A stretch of DNA of 5,024 bases from Oligoflexales bacterium (GTDB taxonomy: Bacteria > Bdellovibrionota > Oligoflexia > Oligoflexales > Oligoflexaceae): assembly GCA_015232735.1 (NCBI GenBank), contig JADFZC010000235.1, positions 1-5,024 on the forward strand. Direction: 5' to 3'. The translations under genes were made by a program, and so were the position numbers. The notes under the pieces were generated by a model. It saw only the letters and a program-made list of their open reading frames with translations, was not told the origin of the DNA and searched no databases. Shown here in pieces: positions 1 to 4,979 of the stretch. Within the stretch, counting starts at the first letter, position 1. Each line of letters begins with the position of its first letter.

Positions 1-481
1 ATTTTATAAAGAAAATGAGCATTTTCTAAATGACATTCTGGGGCACATTTTAAGAAACAGCCTGGACCACAGCATAGAAGATGAAAACGAAAGGTCTCAC
101 AACAACAAGAATATTTTTGGAACAATAAATATCAGGATGAGACATGAAAAGCCCAGTCTTGTTTTGGAAATTGATGATGACGGCAGAGGGCTTTTCATGG
201 AAGGTATCAGGGAAAAAGCCGTCAGGGACGGGTTGATCGATGCCGGAGAGTCAAATCCGAACAGGATCGCAAGTTCCATTTTCGTGCCCGGATTTTCAAC
301 CAGGAGAAACGCGAGTGAAATATCAGGACGGGGAATAGGAATGGATGCGGTCAGTGAATTTATAAGGCAGAAGGGCGGAACTATGGAGATAGTGCTGAGA
401 AATGATCGCGGAAATGACAGGTATGTCCCCTTTTCCCTTAAGATCAGTTTGCCTGAATCGATGGTTTTTGTTGAAACCTGA
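1..481 (+). CDS. CheA-like sensor histidine kinase, C-terminal ATPase domain (5' end outside window)
   Basis: The last 159 codons (frame from base 2) of a kinase that would bind ATP and phosphorylate a histidine. The visible part is a HATPase_c domain of the CheA type: an N box HILRNSLDHSIE (visible residues 15-26), the Mg/ATP-lid DDDGRG (58-63), then FVPGFST (94-100) and SGRGIGMD (108-115), which closely match CheA's APGFST and SGRGVGMD. The usual GxGT glycine box near the end is replaced by RGNDRYVPF. The protein stops at VFVET, right where CheA would continue into its CheW-like coupling domain, so this is not a canonical chemotaxis CheA. Kinases of this shape usually carry an Hpt or sensor region upstream, which cannot be seen here. 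The next gene on the same strand, 78 bases on, encodes a periplasmic binding protein and may be co-transcribed. The class is confident; the signal and the partner regulator are unknown. Confidence 0.85.
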   Translation, partial: FYKENEHFLNDILGHILRNSLDHSIEDENERSHNNKNIFGTINIRMRHEKPSLVLEIDDDGRGLFMEGIREKAVRDGLIDAGESNPNRIASSIFVPGFSTRRNASEISGRGIGMDAVSEFIRQKGGTMEIVLRNDRGNDRYVPFSLKISLPESMVFVET

Positions 482-546
482 GATTCAAAGTCGAGTAAGA
501 GGCTTTGGAAGGTTTGGATGGATCTACTTTTATTACCAATTTAAGC

Positions 547-553
547 AAGAGGT
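547..553 (+). promoter_or_regulatory. Ribosome binding site deciding the binding-protein start
   Basis: AAGAGGT lies six bases before ATG 560 and immediately abuts the in-frame GTG at 554. The spacing favours ATG 560, which trims two residues and leaves a signal peptide beginning MRFLRKK. Confidence 0.6.
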
Positions 554-559
554 GTGTTT

Positions 560-1540
560 ATGCGCTTTCTAAGAAAAAAAACCGTACTATCGTTCGTGAC
601 AGGATACCTGTTATCGCTTGCCCCGCTGGTCATTTCAGATCATGCGTCAGCCGGGCCAAAAAAGCTAAGTATAGCCATGATCACCTGGCGTGGCGAAACG
701 GATGCGGAGGCCGGGTTTAAGGCGGCTGTGAAGGAACTTGGATATGACGTGACTTATACCAGCATCGATGCCGGTCAAAACCAGCAAAATCTGGTACGCC
801 TTTTGAATGAACAGATAAAGCCTGGCGTCTTCTCCTATATCTACACGTTCGGTACAACGACATCGGTCACGGCAAAGGAATTTCTGAAAGGAACAACGCC
901 GCAGATATTCAATGTCGTATCGTTCCCTGTCGGGGCAAGACTTGTCAAAAGCGAAGAGGCTTCACAGGAAAACATCACGGGGGTCTCCAATTTTTCAAAT
1001 GCTTCGGAACAGATGATAAATGCCCGGAAAATCCTGAAGTTCAAGCGTCTCGGGGTCATGTATAACGCAAATGAGATGAATTCCGTGATAACGAGGAACA
1101 AGCTTGAGGAAGTCGGTCTCGACCTGGGTTTCGTAGTGGTTGATCTGAAAATACCGCCCAAATTGGAGGATGCCGAGAAGAACATGGAACTGATCGCGGC
1201 GAAAAAAGGTGAATATGATGTCCTTTATACAGGTGCAGACAGTTTTGTCCTGAGCGCGGCAAAGGTTATCGGAAAGGTAATCGCCGGGCGGAAAATCATC
1301 GCGATAGGCGGCTCAGCCGACCTTATCAAGAATGGCAGCTATGTTATGGGGACCTATCCGGACTACAGGGAATGCGGAATAATGGCGGCAAAGATTGTCG
1401 ACCGTCACCAGAAGGGCGAAAAGATAGAGGTCATTCCCGTACAGCGCCCACAGCCCAAGTTCTATATAGTAACCGAGAGAGCCGCTTCCCTCGGTATAAA
1501 AATTCCACCGGAGATGAAGGGCAAGTTTACCGAATTGTAG
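560..1540 (+). CDS. ABC_sub_bind (TrpX-like) periplasmic substrate-binding protein
   Basis: A 326-residue exported binding protein with the type I periplasmic-binding fold of the ABC_sub_bind family (PF04392 type). Residues 1-31 are a Sec signal peptide: basic RFLRKK, a hydrophobic core, and likely cleavage after ASA-31. There is no lipobox cysteine, so it should be soluble in the periplasm. Family landmarks are GETDAEAGFKAAVKELGY (45-62), FGTTTSVTAK (97-106), an IFNVVSFPVGARLV stretch (116-129), NITGVSNF (138-145), and a second lobe with YDVLYTGAD (219-227) and GIMAAKIVD (273-281). I chose ATG 560 because AAGAGGT (547-553) sits six bases before it; GTG 554 would abut that site. Family members bind amino acids or other small ligands, and the ligand here cannot be read from sequence. 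No permease or ATPase gene lies in the window. The upstream sensor kinase suggests a sensory rather than transport role, which is inference. Confidence 0.88.
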   Translation: MRFLRKKTVLSFVTGYLLSLAPLVISDHASAGPKKLSIAMITWRGETDAEAGFKAAVKELGYDVTYTSIDAGQNQQNLVRLLNEQIKPGVFSYIYTFGTTTSVTAKEFLKGTTPQIFNVVSFPVGARLVKSEEASQENITGVSNFSNASEQMINARKILKFKRLGVMYNANEMNSVITRNKLEEVGLDLGFVVVDLKIPPKLEDAEKNMELIAAKKGEYDVLYTGADSFVLSAAKVIGKVIAGRKIIAIGGSADLIKNGSYVMGTYPDYRECGIMAAKIVDRHQKGEKIEVIPVQRPQPKFYIVTERAASLGIKIPPEMKGKFTEL

Positions 1541-1611
1541 AATTTCAGATATCAAAAGCCTTCAATAAAAGCTTGTCTCCCGCCTGACAAAGAACTAAAG
1601 AGAATAGTCTG

Positions 1612-1642
1612 GGCAAAATTTCGAAATTTCCGATTTTTTGCC
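1612..1642. repeat. Inverted repeat with perfect 14-bp palindrome upstream of the purine phosphorylase
   Basis: GGCAAAA (1612-1618) is matched by TTTTGCC (1636-1642). Overlapping the left arm is a perfect palindrome, AAATTTCGAAATTT (1616-1629), centred about 52 bases before the phosphorylase ATG. The position suits an operator in the 134-base gap between the two genes. No T-run follows the right arm, so it does not look like an intrinsic terminator. Function is unproven. Confidence 0.35.
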
Positions 1643-1674
1643 GCAAGTCAACAAACATCAACCAGGGGTGATTA

Positions 1675-2529
1675 ATGGGTTCCCAGAAGGATCTTTACGA
1701 CAGGATCGAAGAGGCGGCTAAATTTATCAGGAGAAGGGTAAAAGGAAAATATAAACCCCGGACAGGGATTGTCCTGGGTTCCGGTCTCGGCGCATTCGCG
1801 GATGGTATTAAAGGATCAATCGCTATAAATTACAAAGATATACCTTATTTTGAACAGTCCGGGGTAAAAGGACATGCCGGCCGGTTTGTGATCGGAAAGC
1901 ATGGCAAAGAGGATGTGGCTGTGATGCAGGGACGTATTCACTACTATGAGGGGCATGACATAAAGACCATAACCTTTCCGGTTCGCGTAATGCTGGCCCT
2001 TGGAATAAAAACATTCATACTCACAAATGCCGCCGGGGGAATAAACAGGAAATACACTCCAGGGGATATCGTCGCGATCACCGATCACATAAATTTTACC
2101 GGGGTAAACCCGCTCAGGGGGCATAACGATGAAAGGCTTGGTCCCAGATTTCCGGACATGTCCGAGCCGTACTGCAAAGTTTTACAGCGGCTTGCTGAAA
2201 AAGTCGCCAGAAAGAACAAAATATCATTGAAAAAAGGAGTTTATGTCATGAGCCTTGGGCCTTCATATGAAACTCCTTCCGAGATAAGGGCATATGGCAG
2301 GTGCGGTGCGGACGTCGTGGGAATGTCCACCGTTCCCGAGACGGTTGTCATCAATCACGGAGGAGGAAAGGTGCTCGGGTTTTCCTGCGTAACAAACATG
2401 GCTGCGGGCATTTCAAAAAAACCACTTTCACATCAGGAAGTTACCGAGACAAGTGAAAGGGTGGGAAGAACCTTCGTGAAGCTTATAGGGCATGTGATCG
2501 AGGAGATCGGCAGGCAGAAACACTCCTGA
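1675..2529 (+). CDS. punA: Purine nucleoside phosphorylase, trimeric (PunA/human-type) family
   Basis: A 284-residue cytosolic enzyme of purine salvage that splits (deoxy)inosine and (deoxy)guanosine with phosphate to give the base and (deoxy)ribose-1-phosphate. It has the normal length and all landmarks of the low-molecular-mass trimeric class: phosphate loop GSGLG (35-39), RIHYYEGH with the phosphate-binding histidine (87-94), NAAGG (118-122), DHIN (137-140), GPRFPDMS (156-163), GPSYETPSE with the base-contacting Glu199 (195-203), GMSTVPE (216-222) and TN (240-241). Glu199 and Asn241 match human Glu201 and Asn243, the pair that selects 6-oxopurines. GMSTVPE argues against the related methylthioadenosine phosphorylase. 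ATG 1675 follows AGGGGTG (1664-1670) at good spacing. It stands alone, 134 bases after the binding protein. The symbol follows Bacillus subtilis usage; other genomes call it pnp. Confidence 0.95.
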   Translation: MGSQKDLYDRIEEAAKFIRRRVKGKYKPRTGIVLGSGLGAFADGIKGSIAINYKDIPYFEQSGVKGHAGRFVIGKHGKEDVAVMQGRIHYYEGHDIKTITFPVRVMLALGIKTFILTNAAGGINRKYTPGDIVAITDHINFTGVNPLRGHNDERLGPRFPDMSEPYCKVLQRLAEKVARKNKISLKKGVYVMSLGPSYETPSEIRAYGRCGADVVGMSTVPETVVINHGGGKVLGFSCVTNMAAGISKKPLSHQEVTETSERVGRTFVKLIGHVIEEIGRQKHS

Positions 2530-2619
2530 AATTTATTGGTAATTTTCTTTCAGAAACAATTTTTTCACCCGATGAAACCCGCAATTTGTTGAAAATATGT
2601 AATAATGCAACAACATCAG

Positions 2620-2671
2620 TGTAATTTAACTAAATATTTTACCTCGGTTGTAAAAATGTAGTAAAATTACA
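2620..2671. repeat. Nested inverted repeat abutting a TTGACA box
   Basis: Outer arms TGTAATTT (2620-2627) and AAATTACA (2664-2671) are perfect 8-base complements. Inside them, TTTTAC (2637-2642) and GTAAAA (2650-2655) form a second stem around a 7-base loop. The right outer arm ends exactly where TTGACA (2672-2677) begins, which is a plausible operator position. Confidence 0.4.
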
Positions 2672-2700
2672 TTGACAAGGAAAAAAATTTTTGATTTATT
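2672..2700 (+). promoter_or_regulatory. Candidate sigma70-type promoter for an unidentified transcript
   Basis: A perfect -35 hexamer TTGACA (2672-2677) is followed after 17 bases by TTTATT (2695-2700), which matches four of six positions of the -10 consensus. No gene starts nearby. If active, it would transcribe the structured spacer to the right or serve as a distant promoter for the fructokinase. AT-rich sequence throws up such matches easily. Confidence 0.3.
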
Positions 2701-2766
2701 AGATTCAAGATCAAAGAGAGTTTTACAAAGTGCTCTCGATGGTTTTAAGGGACTAATAAATATAAC

Positions 2767-2907
2767 GGGTAACTTGCTCTGGCGCTGCGTTTTTAAAAAA
2801 GCTTGCCGAAAATATAATGCACAATGATTGCACTGTTAGCACAGTCTCATCCTAAAAAAAATCTTCACAAAAACAAATCACATTAAGCGTTAGAGCAATG
2901 AGCACCT
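2767..2907 (+). other. Long imperfect stem: candidate structured RNA or recombination site
   Basis: The arm at 2774-2786 (TTGCTCTGGCGCT) pairs with 2886-2898 (AGCGTTAGAGCAA) over 13 positions, 11 Watson-Crick and two G-U. Further pairs are consistent with it: GTTTTT (2789-2794) with AAAAAC (2869-2874) inside, and GGT (2768-2770) with ACC (2904-2906) outside. A small hairpin ACTGT/ACAGT (2832-2836 and 2841-2845, loop TAGC) sits in the middle. It lies downstream of the candidate promoter at 2672. No known RNA family is recognised. Confidence 0.3.
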
Positions 2908-2909
2908 GT

Positions 2910-2927
2910 CCCTGCCCTTGCCCGCCC
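2910..2927 (-). other. Canonical G-quadruplex motif on the - strand (CCC runs on +)
   Basis: Four CCC runs (2910-2912, 2915-2917, 2921-2923, 2925-2927) are separated by 2, 3 and 1 bases, so the - strand reads G3N1G3N3G3N2G3. The block also looks like a degenerate hexamer repeat (CCTGTC, CCTGCC, CTTGCC). It ends 46 bases before the -35 box of the fructokinase promoter. Confidence 0.45.
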
Positions 2928-2973
2928 ATCACTTTTAAGCAAATTCTTATTTTATTTTTAAACATTTCAGCGA

Positions 2974-3003
2974 TTGACATCCATTCACATATCCCTTTAT
3001 AGA
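2974..3003 (+). promoter_or_regulatory. Probable sigma70 promoter of the fructokinase gene
   Basis: A perfect TTGACA (2974-2979) is followed after 18 bases by TATAGA (2998-3003), which matches the first four positions of the -10 consensus; TTATAG one base earlier would give a 17-base spacer. It lies about 60 bases before the ATG, giving a leader of roughly 50 bases. Confidence 0.5.
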
Positions 3004-3061
3004 TATAAAAAAATCAACACCCAATTTTCCTTTGTTCACCTTTGTTTTAGGAATGCGAAGT

Positions 3062-3961
3062 ATGCGAATAGGAATAGATCTCGGCGGCACAAAGATTGAG
3101 GCGATAGCTCTTGACGACGATGGTACCGAACTCTTAAGGGAACGTGTTTCCACACCAGTAAGCGGCTATGAACAGATTCTGGACGAAATGGTAAAACTAG
3201 TTTTGCTTGTCGAGTCGAAACTTGGCATGAAAGGAACTGTGGGTATCGGTATTCCCGGTACGATATCGACTACGACCCATCTGGTTAAAAATGCAAATAC
3301 GGTAGCCCTGATCGGGCATCCTCTTGACAGGGACCTTGCAAGGCTGCTTTCCAGAGAGGTTCGGATTGCCAACGATGCCAACTGTTTTGCGCTTTCCGAG
3401 GCTACAGACGGCGCTGCAAAGGGCGCCCAGATTGTTTTCGGGGTTATCGTGGGGACTGGCTGCGGAGGAGGGGTTGTGGTCGACGGCAAGGTCCTGACAG
3501 GAATAAATTCGATTTCTGGCGAATGGGGACATAACAGGCTTCCGGATATGACGGACGAAGAGAGGGAGAATGCGCCAAAGTGTTTTTGCGGATTCAAGGG
3601 ATGTAACGAGCTTTTTCTTTCAGGGACCGGGCTTGCTTTGGACCACAAAAGGCGCAGCGGTGAAGATATAAGCGCCCAGGAAATAGCCGCCAGGGCTCAA
3701 AACGGGGACAGGGAGGCGATAAGGAGCATCGAAATACTTGAAGAGCGGATGGCCAGGGCACTTTCAGTCGTGATAAACATTCTGGATCCCCATGTGATAG
3801 TTCTTGGCGGCGGAATTTCAAATATTGGCAGACTTTATGAAAACGTCCCCAAGATATGGGGCCGCTATGTTTTCAGCGATCATGTGGATACGAAACTCGT
3901 AAAAGCGAAATTTGGTGATTCCAGCGGTGTCCGGGGGGCGGCCTGGCTTTGGCCGAGATAG
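3062..3961 (+). CDS. mak: ROK-family fructokinase (Mak-like)
   Basis: A 299-residue cytosolic sugar kinase that transfers phosphate from ATP to the 6-position of a hexose, most likely fructose. It resembles E. coli Mak closely from end to end, including MRIGIDLGGTK (1-11), NDANC (104-108), GTGCG (131-135) and the C-terminal GDSSGVRGAAWLWP (285-298). DLGGTK binds ATP phosphate, Asp105 is the expected catalytic base, and EWGHN (154-158) is the ROK sugar-binding motif. His157 with Cys174, Cys176 and Cys181 (CxCGxxGC) forms the ROK zinc site. All key residues are present. I chose ATG 3062 because AGGA (3049-3052) sits nine bases upstream and Mak itself begins MRIGIDLGGTK; ATG 3053 would abut that site. 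It appears to be a single-gene unit with its own promoter. ROK kinases are often promiscuous, so mannose or glucosamine may also be used. Confidence 0.92.
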   Translation: MRIGIDLGGTKIEAIALDDDGTELLRERVSTPVSGYEQILDEMVKLVLLVESKLGMKGTVGIGIPGTISTTTHLVKNANTVALIGHPLDRDLARLLSREVRIANDANCFALSEATDGAAKGAQIVFGVIVGTGCGGGVVVDGKVLTGINSISGEWGHNRLPDMTDEERENAPKCFCGFKGCNELFLSGTGLALDHKRRSGEDISAQEIAARAQNGDREAIRSIEILEERMARALSVVINILDPHVIVLGGGISNIGRLYENVPKIWGRYVFSDHVDTKLVKAKFGDSSGVRGAAWLWPR

Positions 3962-3968
3962 GCAATAT

Positions 3969-4658
3969 TCAATTTCCGCTTGCCTTTATCTTGCAGCCGG
4001 ACCGGCTGTTGCCGGCATCGAACGGCACGATTATGCTGACGCTGATCGGGGATTGATTCAGGCATGAGATCAGCGTCTGATAGTTTCGCCCTTCTTTGGC
4101 GTCAGAACCTCTTTCGGCCTTATATGAGACGCTTAGATTTTTCAAATCAATTTTTGTGTTTTGACGCGTGTCAATGACTGCGACTTTGACGTTGCCGTTT
4201 TTTTCAGTCACGATCTCTTCGACCTTTACGTCAATCTTGCAGTTGTCATTTTTTATTTTGATATAGTCATTAAAATCTATCCTTACCATTTTTGAATTTG
4301 GCGGCCAGATGCAGATCGGGTCCAGATTCAGAGTCGGAAAACTGTCAGTGGATGGTCGGTCGCCCGATTTTCCTGAAGATACGGTCTCACTTGAAAAAAG
4401 AAGCGCATCGGCTTCAACGGCGTTTGTTCTATCGTTATAAATGGAAGGGTTGTCTTCAGGATTTTCCGCTTTTTCGTCGAGGTCACTCAGAATCTCGACG
4501 CTGCTGCCTATCTTTTCATAACTTTGAATCGATTTGGATTTATATTCAGTCTTTGCCCCTTTCGCTCCGGGGTCAGTCTTCTCGCATCCTGCCGTGATCG
4601 AATTCATAACGGCAAGAAATATGAAGAGAATACAGGTTTCAATTGAAACGTGGTTCAT
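3969..4658 (-). CDS. Probable secreted lipoprotein with one degenerate WPPN.KMV beta-domain
   Basis: A 229-residue protein. Residues 1-24 form a hydrophobic export signal ending ITAG, followed by Cys25, a passable lipobox (T-A-G-C). The n-region lacks Lys or Arg, which is unusual. Residues 26-110 are polar, Ser/Glu/Asp/Lys-rich and probably a disordered linker. Residues 115-213 contain ICIWPPNSKMV (115-125), NDNCKIDV (137-144), VSYKAERG (177-184), EGRNYQTLISC (189-199) and SIIVPFD (208-214). The same order (WPPNHKMV, then an AERSG...GR.Y...C stretch, then VPHD) is one I recall from tandem Ig-like domains of large secreted bacterial proteins. This would be a single degenerate copy. Cys116, 140, 199 and 222 could pair. 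ATG 4658 is the only normal start after the in-frame TGA at 4691-4689, and it has no good ribosome binding site. It converges on the fructokinase gene, 7 bases between stops. Function unknown. Confidence 0.7.
   Translation of the reverse strand: MNHVSIETCILFIFLAVMNSITAGCEKTDPGAKGAKTEYKSKSIQSYEKIGSSVEILSDLDEKAENPEDNPSIYNDRTNAVEADALLFSSETVSSGKSGDRPSTDSFPTLNLDPICIWPPNSKMVRIDFNDYIKIKNDNCKIDVKVEEIVTEKNGNVKVAVIDTRQNTKIDLKNLSVSYKAERGSDAKEGRNYQTLISCLNQSPISVSIIVPFDAGNSRSGCKIKASGN
3994..4008. repeat. Perfect inverted repeat in the convergent gene junction
   Basis: CAGCCGG (3994-4000) and CCGGCTG (4002-4008) flank a single A and would fold as a 6-bp stem with a GAC loop. It lies inside the last codons of the lipoprotein gene and 33 bases after the fructokinase stop. 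GCCGGC follows at 4011-4016. There is no T-run on either side, so it is at best a weak transcription block. Confidence 0.3.
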
Positions 4659-4712
4659 GCTAAAAAATATCCAAATTTTGTAGATTTCTCATGCTCTACC
4701 ATCACTCATGCT
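4655..4712 (-). repeat. Three AGCATGA direct repeats spaced by 17 and 34 bases
   Basis: On the - strand AGCATGA occurs at 4712-4706, 4695-4689 and 4661-4655; the first two extend to AGCATGAG. The starts are 17 and 34 bases apart, and the last copy contains the lipoprotein start codon. They could be operator half-sites, or reflect a duplicated start region. Confidence 0.4.
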
Positions 4713-4719
4713 TTTTTAT

Positions 4720-4784
4720 CGACATTTTTTGCCCTGAACATTAGGTAAATTTTGCATAAAATGTCGTAAGTCTGTAGTTACGAC
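4720..4784. repeat. Two overlapping, mutually exclusive inverted repeats
   Basis: CGACATTTT (4720-4728) pairs perfectly with AAAATGTCG (4758-4766). GTCGTAA (4763-4769) pairs perfectly with TTACGAC (4778-4784) around an 8-base loop. Both stems need GTCG at 4763-4766, so only one can form at a time. A third option, ATTTT-GCAT-AAAAT (4749-4762), competes with the first. Confidence 0.45.
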
Positions 4785-4794
4785 TGATCGTGAA

Positions 4795-4883
4795 CAAAAG
4801 TCAGACACTTTTGGGTTTCTTTGAACGCACCTACTGCAGCAGTTCGGTAACATCAAAAAAACGTCTGGTTGGCTCGAAGAGCC
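4795..4883. repeat. Series of three short hairpins
   Basis: CAAAAGT/ACTTTTG (4795-4801 and 4807-4813, loop CAGAC), ACTGC/GCAGT (4833-4837 and 4839-4843) and GGCTC/GAGCC (4871-4875 and 4879-4883, loop GAA). On the - strand the last is followed nine bases later by T7 (4861-4855), a loose intrinsic-terminator arrangement for any transcript entering from the right. The gap is longer than usual. Confidence 0.35.
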
Positions 4884-4922
4884 CTCTCTCTGGGACCCCC
4901 CCGAGTTTTGGACCCCGATAAC

Positions 4923-4955
4923 CCGGCTCCCGAATTTCGATCCGGCTCCCGGCTC
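4923..4955. repeat. CCGGCTCCCG direct repeats
   Basis: CCGGCTCCCG occurs at 4923-4932 and 4942-4951, 19 bases apart, with a partial third copy CCCGGCTC at 4948-4955. Just upstream GGACCCC occurs at 4893 and 4910. The patch is much richer in G and C than the sequence to its left. Confidence 0.5.
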
Positions 4956-4979
4956 ATGTAAGTGCCCGAAAAAAAAGCA

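Larger units (their letters stand above)
2530..3061. other. AT-rich gene-free spacer between purine phosphorylase and fructokinase
   Basis: About 530 bases without a credible gene; all ATG frames here are short and lack ribosome binding sites. It is visibly richer in A and T than its flanks. From left to right it holds a weak inverted repeat TTGTTG/CAACAA (2586-2591 and 2608-2613), a nested inverted repeat (2620-2671) touching a TTGACA box (2672), a GAGAG/CTCTC repeat near 2715-2740, a long imperfect stem (2767-2907), a C-run block (2910-2927), and a promoter (2974-3003) for the fructokinase gene. I see no convincing intrinsic terminator for the phosphorylase. The length and the density of structure would fit an unannotated small RNA, but none is recognised. 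Confidence 0.6.

Noticed and set aside
554..559. GTG 554 as start of the binding protein
   Set aside because: The ribosome binding site AAGAGGT would directly touch this codon; ATG 560 has proper spacing and a normal signal peptide.
2530..2580. Intrinsic terminator after the purine phosphorylase
   Set aside because: There is a T6 run near 2563, but no GC-containing stem of useful strength precedes it.
2758..2895. Integron attC site
   Set aside because: GCGTTAGA at 2888-2894 with TAAC about 130 bases upstream and a long inverted repeat recall an attC. However the right core reads GTTAGAG instead of GTTRRRY, the matching left arm reads CTCTGGC instead of a sequence ending AAC, and there is no integrase or cassette gene.
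2898..3002. 34-codon frame beginning MSTCPCPCPP on the + strand
   Set aside because: It has no ribosome binding site, its Cys-Pro run comes from the C-run block, and it ends inside the fructokinase promoter.
3032..3061. TTG 3032 or ATG 3053 as start of the fructokinase
   Set aside because: Both precede or overlap the AGGA site, and E. coli Mak starts with MRIGIDLGGTK, matching ATG 3062.
3166..3648. 160-codon frame on the - strand inside the fructokinase gene
   Set aside because: It is the antisense of a clear enzyme gene and shows no recognisable domain.
4868..4956. 34-codon - strand frame from ATG 4958 (MSREPDRNSG...)
   Set aside because: It lies entirely in the GC-rich repeat patch, has no ribosome binding site, and shows no family resemblance.
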